Assembly (NCBI RefSeq): GCF_024586455.1
Contig: NC_065920.1
Coordinates: forward strand, 55,931,960 to 55,995,959
Length of the DNA: 64,000 bases
From: Bactrocera neohumeralis
Taxonomy: Eukaryota > Arthropoda > Insecta > Diptera > Tephritidae
Direction of reading: 5' to 3'
This document shows, piece after piece, positions 1-10,965 of the stretch. Position 1 is the first letter of the stretch, and the number at the start of each line of letters is the position of its first letter. The position numbers and the translations under genes are program-made. Under the pieces are notes generated by a model. It was not told the DNA's origin. It worked only from the letters and a program-made list of their open reading frames with translations, and made no database searches.

Positions 1-53
1 CCTTCTCCTGGCGTTGTGCGTTCTGTCATTCAGCAGGCTGGAGAGATGTTCCC
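1..53 (-). mobile_element. RTE-clade LINE fragment at the window edge
   Basis: These 53 bases closely match 22136-22190, inside the RT-coding part of the antisense RTE copy. The fragment is therefore the same LINE in minus orientation. It is cut by the window start on one side and by the assembly gap on the other, so nothing can be said about its integrity. Confidence 0.75.
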
Positions 54-153
54 NNNNNNNNNNNNNNNNNNNNNNNNNNNNNNNNNNNNNNNNNNNNNNN
101 NNNNNNNNNNNNNNNNNNNNNNNNNNNNNNNNNNNNNNNNNNNNNNNNNNNNN
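54..153. other. assembly gap (100 N)
   Basis: A run of exactly 100 N, probably a gap of unknown size. It directly follows RTE LINE sequence, consistent with the assembly breaking in a high-copy repeat. Confidence 0.98.
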
Positions 154-174
154 GGGGGTTTTTTTTGATTTATC

Positions 175-415
175 CAATTTTTGATGGTCAAAATTCTGTT
201 TGCGAGGGTCGGGGTTATCTTAAAATTTCATCCTTTTTTTCCGTGTCGATATAGTTTGAATATGTTTATTAAACCAAATAAAGGGCGGGTCCATTAACGG
301 ACTCATCCTTGCTATTTTTGCCAATGAATACGTCTACTACGTTTTATCAAGATATCATAATTTTTACTCAAGTTACAGCTTGCGCAGACAGACAAACTCT
401 CGAAATTTAACTCGT
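175..415 (+). repeat. diverged relic of the B repeat
   Basis: This stretch aligns loosely with the B repeat at 20290-20573 and 23624-23912. Shared blocks are a gaatacgt motif, a tatcat..atttttactcaagttacagcttgc block and a degenerate run related to gacggacgg. I see no coding sequence here. Confidence 0.5.
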
Positions 416-599
416 TTCGCCTTTCCAATCATTTACCCTATATCTGTTTCGGTTAGTTTTATGTGACACATACAACCGTTAGGTGAAAAAACTATTATAA
501 GCTATAGACACATGTTGTGAGAGTATTAAAATAAATTTACTTATTCTTTTGCTCGCTATGATTGGGATACATTCATATTTATAAAATAGCCACGTTGTG

Positions 600-1633
600 T
601 ATAAGGGCACTCACACGCTCATATTCTCATTCGTGCAACACTCTATACTGGAATAAATTGTGTCGCACAAAATTTTAAGGGCAATTACACTAAGTACTTG
701 AATCGCCACTTGTTGCGCCTTGGTACTTCATGGCGAGTGAAAACCATAGTACAAGAATGTGTATATTCTAAGCTAAATATGCATATGTATGTTTGTAACA
801 ATATCTAATTGGTTATTTTTTATGTCAACTTAAACTAGAATGTGTGGCAAAATCATTTACTCCATAAAACATATGTGAAAAGAAAGTTCAAGGCTTTTGA
901 TTCGCATACAATATACAGTTTAACTTTTATCTTCTTTTGTTGCCATGTCTGGCATTTTTGTGGACCTTTTGTAATGTTTTCTGGTCATCTGTGTTGTCTG
1001 TACTCGACGCAAATATCTTGCTCTGCACACAAATATAGACATAAGCCAGTCTATAATTGGCTTTTGTTTGGGAATAACTTGACCGTGCTTGCAAAAAAGA
1101 CTTGACGAGAGTCCAGTTCATTCTGAATGAAAGGCTGCGTTTACTTGTATTTGCACTTTACCGGCAAAATCTTTCATTCCGAAGTCCGTTTTTGCCTTTG
1201 TTTCGTGCTTTTACACATGTTTCTTGTTTTGTAATTTGATGAAAATTTAATTTTTTTATTTGGTTAACTATTGTGTAAGTATGTATTTTTTACAGCTTAA
1301 GTTGAAAGTTCGTTCTACACTGTTGTTAATATAAAATAATAAATTAATTAATTATGCACTTGTTGAAAAGTCCAGGGGTGCGAAAGAAACCGCTTGAAAA
1401 AAACAAATGTCATAATTTCTTTTTATAAAAATAATTCACCAATAGGTGAGGCGATATTTCAACCCAGTAACGCGTGTAGTCTCTCAAAAAATGTTTACAT
1501 TGGCTTGAGACATACTCTTGCATACAAGTAGATTTACACACATTTATCGATGATGTCGACTAATTTTATTAATTTCCTTTCTCTAACATTCTTTTTATTT
1601 TTATTCATTGATCCGATATCCATTTGATGCTCA
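600..1633 (+). repeat. duplicated segment, copy 1 (left part)
   Basis: About 1 kb of AT-rich sequence is paralogous to 6740-7689. Both copies share ctcatattctc, cacttgttgcgc, a tgttgccat..ctggcatttttgt block, ctcgacg.aaatat, a cttgtcgag/cttgacgag block and a pyrimidine-rich end in the same order. Identity looks like roughly 75-80 percent by eye. Homology resumes beyond the LINE insertion at about 2900-3000, matching 9758-9880. No conserved reading frame is visible, so this is either a segmental duplication or two copies of an unclassified repeat. Confidence 0.65.
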
Positions 1634-2653
1634 AGCAGCACAAGGATCCATTCTAGGCCCAGACCTGTGGATCATTAGTTATGACGAAATATTAAAACTA
1701 GAAATGCCAGATGAATCGTATCTAATTGGCTATGCGGACGACATTGCAGCAGTAATCACAGCAAGGGATACAGAAGAAGCGCGAAGAAAGCTGAACCAGG
1801 TCATGATACGGACGCAAGCATGGCTCGACACACACAGCCTCCAGCTCGCTACGGAGAAAACTGAGCTACTCCAGCACGCCGCAGGCAAGGCAGCGAAGAT
1901 CACGTCTCAACTGAGCCGATTAATGGCTAACATAGTAGGCCCCAGCCAAGAAAAGAGAAAGCTCCTAATGTCGACGACAATCAGCGTCCTATTATACGGA
2001 GCCGAAATCTGGGCAGACGCGCTTAAGAAGGAAAACCGGCGTAAGGCAGTGGCCAGAGTGCACCTCAGCACCCTCAGAGTTGCATCAGCCTGCAGAACAG
2101 TATCAGGCGACGCAATACTAGTTATAAGCGGCAATGCTCCAATCGACCTACTGGCATATGAAAGGAAAAAGCTGTGGGAGCTAAAGAAATCACCCGGCAA
2201 TAACATGGGCGCAATACAACAAATAAAAAAAGATACGATAACATCATGGCAACAAAGATGGGAGAATGAAAGTCGCGGCAGATGGACGGCCAGGCTGATA
2301 AAGGCCTAGATTTATGGTCAAGTCGTAAATTCGGAGAAGTAGACTTTTACACAACCCAGCTGTTATCCGGCCACGGATACTTCAAAAAGTACCTCTACAG
2401 AATGGGAGAAGTCGAAGAGCCGTCATGCCTATACAACGACGCGACAGAGGACGACGCTGAACACACATTCTTTGAATGTGAGCGCTGGCAAGGAGAACGC
2501 ACCGTAGTAGAAGACCTGGTCGGACCAATAAACGCCGACAATGTAATCAGCGTCATGTTGGAGAGCGAAAGAAATTGGGGGATTATCCAGAAATACGCAA
2601 CAATCGTGCTACGCATCAAAAAGCGGGACCTGGACGCAGGTGCGCAGATGTAA
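1608..2653 (+). pseudogene. LINE reverse transcriptase C-terminal part (broken)
   Basis: The first frame, to 2309, reads from QGSILGPDLW through the catalytic YADD box near 1731 and a thumb region containing LLYGAEIW. Its first codons, 1608-1633, are host sequence fused by the insertion. After the TELL motif near 1870 the frame jumps to HAAGKAAK, which looks like an internal deletion of about 50 codons. A frameshift near 2290 moves translation to 2282-2653. That part holds a C-terminal Cys/His cluster (C, then H-x-F-x-x-x-C) typical of R1-type LINEs. The copy cannot encode a functional enzyme. Confidence 0.75.
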
Positions 2654-2832
2654 ATCTCTCAATGAGAAAAATGTACCGCCACCCTGAAGTAATGCAAACG
2701 CGGTCCCACTAGGTTCCTTAGAGGGGGGGTTTTTAGTGACCTGCAAGTGGCACACACCGCTGCTGTGACGATAGCACCGATGATGCGGAAGGCATTTTCC
2801 ACCTCCTCACCCGCAAAAAAAAGAAAAAAAAA
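1634..2832 (+). mobile_element. 5'-truncated R1-clade-like LINE with 12-bp target duplication
   Basis: The insertion starts inside reverse transcriptase domain 4-5 and ends in an A-rich tail at about 2813-2832. The 12-mer atttgatgctca occurs on both sides, at 1622-1633 and 2833-2844. That is the signature of target-primed reverse transcription with 5' truncation. A microsatellite-free 3' UTR follows the coding region from about 2654. The clade call rests on the RT motif spacing and the C-terminal Cys/His cluster without RNase H. Assignment to R1 rather than a neighbouring clade is inferred. Confidence 0.8.
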
Positions 2833-2844
2833 ATTTGATGCTCA

Positions 2845-3000
2845 TGCGCCTGCAACAACTACCTAAACTACGCTCCTACCAACGCGGTCTGACCTCTTAT
2901 TACGTATGATGTCTATGCGTAATTTGTGCCGATACTCTTTTGGTGACGATGTATTTGACGCAATTACTTGATTTTTATGGCCTGATTAGTTTGAATTTAT
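2845..3000 (+). repeat. duplicated segment, copy 1 (right part)
   Basis: After the LINE target duplication, about 2905-3000 matches 9758-9850, including a tgatgtct.tgcgtaattt block, ggtgacgatgta and a tttttatg block. This continues the paralogy seen to the left of the LINE. Confidence 0.6.
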
Positions 3001-3120
3001 TTCTCCTTGTTGGCCTTAACTGTTTATGATTAATATTGCTAAAACGCAATGAACCATAATTTGCATTTGGATATTCAACTAGTTTCCTTAGCCTCCATAT
3101 ATATTATATGCTATATATAG

Positions 3121-3150
3121 TACGTATGTATGTATGTATGTATGTATATG
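3121..3150 (+). repeat. (TATG)n microsatellite
   Basis: Six or so tandem tatg units follow an AT-rich run. The surrounding 3001-3240 shows nothing else recognisable. Confidence 0.9.
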
Positions 3151-3239
3151 TTCTAATTTCCGGTTGACTTTATACCATATCCATCGGTCAATATATAAGA
3201 AATCTTCATGAAATTCAAAAGAATCTCTTTAAGTAATAG

Positions 3240-3720
3240 TGTATTGTCTTTTCTGTGATTGTAAATAAAACGTGAAATTATCTGCTCACCGAAGTGTTCT
3301 TCCAAAACATTCATTGATTAAAGCGATGTGTGGGATGTGGCGCCGACTTGTTGAAACCAAATCTTAGTGAGACCATAAGCTTCAATTTCAGGTATCAAGT
3401 AGTCGGTTATCATGGCGCAATAATGGTCGCTATTGACGGTTACGTTGTCACCGGCATCATTTATGAAGAAACCGTTGATTCAACCGACACAAAACCTACA
3501 ACAAATCGTTTGTTTTTTGGATGAAATGGCAGATCTTGAATCTCTTCACATTGCTCTTCGTCTTAAACAAGGCAAGTTCGCTTGTTTACATACGCTTTGA
3601 GCCAGCAATGGGCCTCATTGCTGATAAAAATTTAACTCAAAAACGCCTGATCCTCTTGGTACTTTTTGTTTGGGAAAGTTTAGCGGTCTCAGTTCTCGCC
3701 TTAAAATAAACAAGTTTAGT
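3240..3720 (-). pseudogene. Tc1/mariner-superfamily transposase relic
   Basis: Read on the minus strand, this region gives degenerate transposase pieces. One resembles VTVNSDHYCAMITDYLIPEI and is followed by WFQQVGATSHT, then a segment ending in EEHFGEQIISR. This is the block around the second catalytic aspartate of IS630/Tc1/mariner transposases of the type seen at 5248 and 25036. The expected WFQQDGA is altered to WFQQVGA, so the catalytic Asp is lost. Stops interrupt every frame. No terminal repeats were found. Confidence 0.65.
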
Positions 3721-5036
3721 GAAAGCATCAACAAATGTATATAATTGTTACAATTACGACAATAATAAAACAAATTCGCCATACTACGCATTAAATATTA
3801 AAACAATTGCAAAACGTTCAAAATATTCGCGCAACGAGGCTTACCTATCGGCGCATTATTAACGTCACAAGCCCCAAAATTACTCATATAAATTTCACCG
3901 AAATTCCAACAATAAAATCGAGTAGCATAATTGCTTTTGAGCAAAGCAGAATGCGAACGATGCGCGCCAAAGCGACGAGAGCGAGAGTGAAAACAACACG
4001 AAAAACGAAAATAACAAAAACGTCAAATATTAGTAGCAGTACCAAAACAGCCAATGCAAATAATACAAATAAAACGATAAGGTAAAATACCAAAATTCTT
4101 TGTTTTTATTAGCACAATTTGTATTAACTGCTTCTGGTCGTTGGCTAGCGGTACTGCTGCATGCCTACTGCACGCATATAGCTATCACAGCCTTCATCTT
4201 TGCAATAGTGGCGACTACTGGCAGTTTGGAGAATATTATTGATGGTGACGCTTGTGGTATGCCAGAAGAGTCTGAGGAGCGCGATTATATCGCCCATCAT
4301 TTTGTTAAGTTAATTTACCCACAATTAATACCAAAATTGGTCCTTGGTCTTAATAAATTCCCTCTGAGGGGAACAGTTTAAACTCTGCGAATTCGCTATA
4401 TATTTCTATACCACTTTTATAGCTTAATTCAACCTTACAAAATGGACGCGGATATGACAATGACCAGCTACAACCGTCACAACCAGAGAGAGACTCTAGC
4501 TTTACTGACGGCAAAGAGCTCACTCGACCTTTTGCTGTCGATCGTGGGCAATAGGGTTTTGCGACAGCGAATGAACTAATCATATCCCAGCACCAGCCAA
4601 GCTTCCGCGACTTCCAGCTATCTAGTAGTAGTTCTGATGCGTTCCAATTCAATTGATTGTGAGGCTAGGAAACCTTTCAATGCAAGCTCACTAGCTTTGT
4701 TATCGAAGCAGGTTTCACTCCATCGAAGTAAACCTGCCACTACCTCAATGACTGCAACTGAACTTGATGTATAATTTCTAACAATATACCCATCCATCAA
4801 ACTTCCGCTAAAATTTTTTCCAATCCACAAAGAAGCACACTATCGTCTCCTCCAGCGGCTCTCTTCCATATATGTGGGCAGTGAAAAGCCAGAGTTTATA
4901 TTTGGTGACTCCACTATCCAAAAGTTCCGATATGAAGTCAAAGGCTTATAAGATTATCGAATGTTCAAGCACATGTTCATTTAGAATCCCAGATCCACTG
5001 AGTCTAATACCAATTTTGCGGTACAACTTCCGAATA
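3721..5036. other. unassigned sequence with short unsupported frames
   Basis: Several open frames occur, including a Lys/Thr/Asn-rich one at 3807-4085 (+), one at 4100-4381 (+), and two on the minus strand at 4350-4652 and 4618-4830. None matches a family I recognise and none has clear start or splice context. The higher GC between 4390 and 5000 hints at former coding DNA, on the minus strand if anything. I see no transposon termini here. Confidence 0.3.
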
Positions 5037-5038
5037 TA

Positions 5039-5798
5039 CAGGGTGCGGCAGTCAATACTGCAATTATAAATAGCGCGCAGGAGCGTAGGAGTGGTGGGGG
5101 GCGAGCAGCCAAGGTCACCATTGTGTTGTCCTATTCATAGCATTTCAGTAGACATGGAGCCGTGGACTAAGCAACAACGTTCGTTTGCCGTGAAAGCTTT
5201 TTATCAAAGTGGTAGCTATGTAAAACGAAAGAGAGCGATCTGTTACCGTGAATGCTGAGCGCTATTCGACAATGTTAAGGACATTCTTCATTCCTCAGCT
5301 TCGGCAACATGAGGTGAATGAAGAAACATTGTTTCAACAAGATGGAGCAACAAGTCACACAGCCCGCGTGAGCATGAATGTTCTTAACGGAGTTTTTCCA
5401 AACCGAGTGATTTCCCGCAATGGCCCGATTCCGTGGCCGCCCCGTTCACCAGACCTCACTGCGTGTGATTTTTTCTTGTGGGGTTATCTAAAAAGTAAAG
5501 TGTACGAAGAAAGACCTCATACTGTTGGTGAACTGAAGGCAAGAATCCGGCTAGAAATTGAGAGAATTCCTCAGCCTATGCTTCGTGATGTTATGAACAG
5601 CTTCGCAAATCGCCTGCGCGAATGCCGTGCACGGGAAGGCCGCCATCTTGCTGATGTTATTTTCAAACAGTGATTATTTTCAATGTTTCTTAAATGCTTT
5701 TTAATGTAGAAAAATATTTTATGAATATAATTTTGATATCTATGTCCGTGTTTTTTTTACACCTACTTCAAAAATGCGGGATTGACTGCCGCACCCTG
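5039..5798 (+). mobile_element. mariner-like element, internally deleted, with TIRs and TA duplication
   Basis: The ends are inverted repeats beginning cagggtgcggcagtcaat (left from 5039, right complement ending at 5798), each flanked by TA (5037-5038 and 5799-5800). The element is 760 bp against the ~1.3 kb usual for the superfamily. A 5' coding piece starts MEPWTKQQRSFAVKAFYQ at 5155 and runs out at about 5255. The reading then continues with the catalytic core, so the middle of the gene has been lost. Confidence 0.9.
5248..5673 (+). pseudogene. mariner-like transposase, C-terminal catalytic part
   Basis: A 141-residue frame carries the FQQDGATSHTAR block (second catalytic Asp, near residue 31) and WPPRSPDLTACDFFLWGYLK with the third Asp motif. 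The C-terminus, GRHLADVIF, is typical of the family. The element would have encoded a DDE transposase that cuts and pastes at TA. The N-terminal DNA-binding half and first catalytic Asp are mostly deleted. The apparent start codon is simply the first ATG in the remaining open frame. Confidence 0.85.
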
Positions 5799-5800
5799 TA

Positions 5801-6740
5801 CATCCATATCTTTGGACGCCTTATGGTATTAAGTGTGGTATGCATATTTTTTAAGAACAACTATCATCATATTTAACAGCTTCACAAACCGAAGCGGGTC
5901 TTCGCTTGCTCAAGAATTACGTCAAACCTTCCCTGTGTTTGTTGATTCCTCTGATTACATATCAAAATTTTGGTCTTGTATTCTGAATAAGTGCAACAGT
6001 AGAATATGTCTCATAAATTCAGTAATCGCTAAACTCAAAATGCATCATTTTATTTTTCCTCGCTCCTAGATTGTTTAAAAATCTATTATCATAGTACTGC
6101 CGACGATTCTGTTTAAAGAAAATTGTGAGAAAGTCAATAGTCATTTCAGTTCTTAGCACGCCTTAACATATACCAGCCACATGCATTCAATGCTTTACTG
6201 CTCAGTTGTTGCTTGATGTTGCACAATTTTTAACTAGAGAAGGAGCTGTTACTATTCAGAAGTGTGTTTGGATATTTTAGTGTATGCTATGCCTTGCTTG
6301 CATTCCTTAATGTATATGCAAATCAAATTTATTGCCTGCCTCAACTGCCAAAACAACCACAGCAAGGAATGAAAATAGAGCAGCGAGGATACTAAGAGCA
6401 TGATTCTTTACTGAAAAGAAAGATTGAATCTTTGCATATGCTTCACTTGATTGTATATGGTAAATTTTGTGTTGTCATGCATACAGATCCCAACACTCTT
6501 TACCATATGTAAATATTTCTATATACGCCGACTTTTACGACTGATGCGATGAAATGTGGCTACTGAAGCATGAAAAATTCGCTAAACTGGCAGCTTTCTT
6601 ATTATTTACATATTTAGCAATTATATATATCTTAAATATCAAGAACAAAGTTTTATTTGAAAATTGTTTTCTAAATCTCTTTATAACAACTAATTTTTTT
6701 TTAAATCAAAACATTTTAGAAGTGAAAATTTTATATTTAC
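5801..6740. other. AT-rich DNA without a recognised feature
   Basis: I found no family match, terminal repeat or RNA gene here. Short frames at 5833-6069 and 6554-6796 have no supporting features. Confidence 0.5.
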
Positions 6741-7689
6741 ACCATATGTACGGACGCACCAGCTCATATTCTCGTATATTGTGTCTCATAAACTGACAAG
6801 GTCAATTACAGTAACTGTTTGAATACCCACTTGTTGCGCGTTAATACTTCATGGATAACTTATATATGGTCATTATAACTAGTATATGAAAGACTCATTT
6901 ACTTCATAAAAATATATCTGAACAGAAACTTCAAGGCTTTTTGATATAGTACATACAAGTATAAAATAGTTTAACCTTGACCTTGTTTTGTTGCCATTTC
7001 TGGCATTTTTGTAGTCCATTTGTGCTGTGGTTTGATCGACTGTGCTGTTATGACTCGACGTAAATATCCTGCTTTGCACACACATGTAGCCATTAGTAAG
7101 TCTGCCATTGGTTTTTGTTTAGGTATGACTTGAAGTTGCTTGTACAAAAAACTTGTCGAGTGTTCAGCTTATCCAGAATAAAAGCCTACGTTTACTTGTA
7201 TTTATAAAATACTTATGTTTATATTTACTTGCGACATTTTGAGACTAAATTTGTCATTCCGAAGCCCGTTTTTGATTTTATTTTGTGATTTTATACATGT
7301 TTTTTTCTTTATGATCAAATGCAAGCTTAAGAAATTTTATAAAATATTTGTATAAGGTTCATTTTTTTTAAACAAACCAATGTTACCGACAACCGACAAC
7401 AACCGACTTTAAATTTTTTTAAACTTTATATATAATAATTAATTTACAATGATTTAAGCTATACATACTATTATATACATAGAGGAGATGATCTTGAACC
7501 CAGTAAATCTAAACCCGTATATTCCTAGTAACTCAAAACTTGTTTACTTTGGTTTAAGACATATTCATAAAGTAAAGATTTACTTAGATCGTACACCACT
7601 GTCTTGCACACAAGTTAGATTTACATGCATGCATGTACTGTTGATGTCCACTAATTTTTACCAATTTTTTTTCTCTTCAATTGCTCTAT
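6740..7689 (+). repeat. duplicated segment, copy 2 (left part)
   Basis: This is paralogous to 600-1620, with the same block order. The homology stops at 7689, exactly where a piggyBac terminal repeat begins, and resumes at 9731 on the other side. Copy 1 therefore acts as a near-empty-site reference for that insertion. Confidence 0.65.
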
Positions 7690-9726
7690 CCCTTTCAGAC
7701 CTAGCTTAATCAATTGTGAGATCTGCTATTTTTTGCCTTCAATGACGTTCAAATATTATTTTATAGCTTTGTTACCGATATGTAATGATTGTGCGTTCTC
7801 TTGTGGTCTCACTCTAAACAAAAGAAAACTAAAAAACTGCACAAAAGAAACAAAAGAGTCAGCTGATTGAGAGCGTCATCCGATAAGTGTAAACATGCGG
7901 CCATGTGAGTGAGTATTTATTTATTTGTTTTACATAAATTTAAATCATAAGTAGTGAATTGTGTTGATAAATAGTAAGTGTGTTCGATCTTGTCACAATA
8001 TAATGTTGAATTGTTTAACATTTTCAGGCAGCTAGGTGTTAGTAAAGTTGACATATCACAATTGTGCTGTATAGGCACAGCATGTTTTTTTGATGTTAAC
8101 TCACGTTTGTGCTATCTTACATTTTTTTACAGGAAAATACTTTGATTTGAATAATGATAACGACGTTCAAGCTGCATTAGACCTCTTAAACGATCTTCTG
8201 ATGCAGATTTCAGTGACGATAATGATATTGATGATGAAACTTGGGTACCATTCAACATTTTCCCAGAATCTCCAGCTAGTGATGAAGATGATAATGAGAA
8301 TGCAACTGCATCTGCGACTGCATCAGCAATTTCTCAGGACGATTCAAGTGTAGCAGCTCCGCAAACATCACGGCCAATCATTATTTCTAATATTTTGTTA
8401 AATGCAGCACAGCCATCATCTATCAGAAATGTTTCACTAAATACGACTCAGTCATGCACTTCCACAAGTAATACAGCGAAAAGACGCCAATGGAAAAGTG
8501 CTCCATTTGATTGCAACGATCTACCCATTGCATCTGGTTGTCAAAACATTGGAGTACTTCAAGAATTACTTCCCAGAATCGCATTACGACGATGCTATAA
8601 AATTTACAAAAATGTACGTTATGAGCACACGTGGGCAGGAAGTTCGATATCAACAAGCCGATTTTAAACGATTTTATGGATGCACAATGATAATGGGGTG
8701 TCTTGGATTTCCGAAAATAAGAATGTACTGGTCACATGAATGCCACATTCCTGCAATTTACAATTCAATGTCACGTGACAAATTTTTGCAAACGCGATCG
8801 GACATTCACTTTGCAGATGTTTCTGTGCCAGACCCCTGTAACAAATTATGGCGTGTACAACCTGTGATCGATTTAGTAAGAAACCGTTGCAATAATTTGC
8901 AACTGAAATAACACAGTATTCAATGGATGAACAAGTTATTCCATTTACTGGAAGATGCCCACGAACGGTGCAATGCGTCAAACAATTCGATCAAAACCAA
9001 GACTGTTTTCTTGATCTACGGCTGGACTATTCAACTCATGGATGGAGTCTAAAAGAGATGCCAAATTAGCCGGCCTGCATAAGTCCAAAGTTAAGCCCTT
9101 TTTAACGTTCAAAATGGAACTGGGAACAGTACTGGCGGGATATTATCAAGCTCCTGACTATGTTGACCGTTAAAAGTCGATGAAAATATGTATGGAACGA
9201 AGTATCGACCACATGACGTGCCTGACGACGTAAGATTTGATCGCTACGATCATTGGCCCTCATTCGCAGATGAGGCATCTAGAGTTTGCCGCAATAATTG
9301 CGGTAGTCGGACAAGAGGACGATGCCAAGAATGCCACGTCAGCCTTGGTCTAGCAAAAAACAAGGATTGTTTTGAACAGTACCACACAAAAGACTAATTA
9401 TGTTCCTTATTAATTAGCTATTTTATTCCTAAGGCAATGAAGTACCTAACATTTTTTTCTATTAATGCACTGAATTTTCGGCATGACTTTTTGTTTATTT
9501 TTTTTTTCAATAAAAGAGAAAACGAAATGTTATTTTTGTGTCTTATTTCTTGGAGAAATTTTTTAGCCTAAGGCCTAGGTATCACAATTGTGCGATGTCC
9601 TTTTTCCAAAAAAACTCATTACAGTCATGTTCATCATGTAATATGTGATCAAGAAATGCAAAACTTTCTTTCAGATAGGTGATTTCAGTGGAATTAGAAG
9701 GAATCAAAAGCATTGGTCTGAAAGGG
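7690..9726 (+). mobile_element. piggyBac-family element with perfect 12-bp TIRs and CTAT flanks
   Basis: The 12-mer ccctttcagacc at 7690-7701 is exactly inverted as ggtctgaaaggg at 9715-9726. It shares ccctttcag with the piggyBac at 60010. The flanking tetranucleotides are CTAT on both sides (7686-7689 and 9727-9730) rather than the TTAA usual for the family. Removing the element joins sequence colinear with copy 1 of the host duplication. Two subterminal tatcacaattgtg blocks lie at about 8056 and 9589. Length is 2037 bp, and the transposase gene inside is broken. Confidence 0.82.
8090..9397 (+). pseudogene. piggyBac transposase, frameshifted
   Basis: Pieces appear in family order over several frames. 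An acidic Ser-rich N-terminus occupies about 8140-8400. The main DDE_Tnp_1_7 region at 8498-8911 includes LGFPKIRMYWS and SMSRDKFLQTRSDIHF. A YSMDEQVIPFTGR-like block near 8925 holds a catalytic Asp. A Cys-rich C-terminal finger at 9188-9397 includes RFDRYDHWPSF, CRNNC, RCQEC and CF..YHT. The last piece matches the cross-brace zinc finger that binds subterminal DNA in piggyBac. Frameshifts near 8500, 8910 and 9060-9190 and a stop after KEMPN inactivate it. Part of the middle of the catalytic domain appears to be deleted. Confidence 0.8.
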
Positions 9727-9730
9727 CTAT

Positions 9731-9880
9731 TCCTATTCATTCTTCCAAAATCCTGTTACGTTTGATGTCTTTGCGTAATTTATGCCAATTTTTTTAAGGT
9801 GACGATGTAATTTGGTGCCATTGCTATTGGTTTTTATGACTGGACAGGATTTAATTTATCGCTGCTTGCTTATCATATCT
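9731..9880 (+). repeat. duplicated segment, copy 2 (right part)
   Basis: This continues the paralogy with copy 1 at 1600-1620 (tattcattcttcc versus tattcattgatcc) and then 2905-3000. Copy 2 lacks about 65 bp present in copy 1 around the LINE target site. Confidence 0.55.
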
Positions 9881-10555
9881 GTCTTAGAGATGAAAAATTA
9901 TGGAGTGTTGCTCGAGATGTTCGGGATGACGCATCTAAGAACCTATTACCTGAGAAAGGTGAGTATGAAATTAGAAAAGAGCAAAAGCCATTTGGAACAT
10001 TTAAACCAGATAACTTTAATATTATCATATGTATGTAGGATTGGGACGCAGTGGCATCACTTTTCGATATCTCTTAATAATAAACAGTACGAAATCCCTC
10101 TACACTTTAGTAATTTGGCAACACTGCCAACCATTTTGACGAACGATCGTTAAGTTTGACCGGATCGCCTTCGGTGCCGAAACACATTACATATAAAGTC
10201 GCCACCACGCCAGCATCATTTATTCGAAGATATGTGTACATACAGTTGATATAAATTGTACTTAATAATTTTCATAAAGTGAATTTGTAACAAAGATACA
10301 CATAAAAATGATAAAAGTTATATTTAATTGCAATACAATAAATTTAATAAACTGAACTTTTTTAAAAGAAGAAACCCACATGTATTCAGAAGAATGCCTC
10401 AAGAAAATTTTGTTGAGCAAATAGTTCATATTTATTTGGTACTCAGTAATCTGCTATTGAAATAAATTTTGTTGATGATACTCGTACATATACATACATA
10501 TACATCCTGCATCAAGTCACAAGGCGTAAAGTTCAGTTAGGTTACTTTCATATTA
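9881..10555. other. AT-rich DNA without a recognised feature
   Basis: There is no family match in this stretch. A short open frame at 9812-10153 overlaps the duplicated segment and has no support. Confidence 0.5.
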
Positions 10556-10559
10556 TTTA

Positions 10560-10965
10560 TGGTGACCAATGAAGGTCACGCCCAAAGAATCGAAGATATT
10601 TTGAAGAGTGTTTTGAGTCTTAAACCCGTGAAGTGTCGATTAATGTCAAAACCACAATACACCATATCGTATTGCTTTGAGTCTTTGCGAGCCTGTTGCC
10701 AAAAATTGGACTTATATTGCTCTACAACCACAGTACTTACCACATTTGCCTCTATGCGTCTTCTGGCTATTCAGCAAACTCAAAAGTCCATTACAGGGCC
10801 GCTGTCCTTACACGAGTGAGGAGATAGAAACACTATCGATGTAAAGGTTATATCGTGGAAGACTATGCCGACTGTTTGGAGGAATCGAAAAAGCATTGAC
10901 AAAAGTGCGTTTTAACGGGCGGGGATTACTTGGAATGAGATTAAATTTGGAAGAATAAATAAATA
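10560..10965 (+). pseudogene. mariner transposase C-terminal relic
   Basis: Several frames together give a decayed mariner tail. A FWLFSKLKSPLQGR-like block near 10760 corresponds to the region just after the third catalytic Asp. It is followed by EDYADCLEESKKH and then QKCVLTGGDYLE near 10910-10940, the usual end of these proteins. No inverted repeats are recognisable. Confidence 0.55.

Noticed and set aside
3807..4093. Overlapping Lys/Thr/Asn-rich (+) and strongly hydrophobic (-) frames
   Set aside because: Both result from low-complexity aacaa/aaaac repeats read on the two strands; there is no start context or homology.
7706..7709. TTAA near the left end of the first piggyBac
   Set aside because: It lies 16 bp inside the inverted repeat boundary, and no partner TTAA with matching inverted sequence exists on the right. 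The 12-bp perfect TIRs and the paralogous empty site place the ends at 7690 and 9726.
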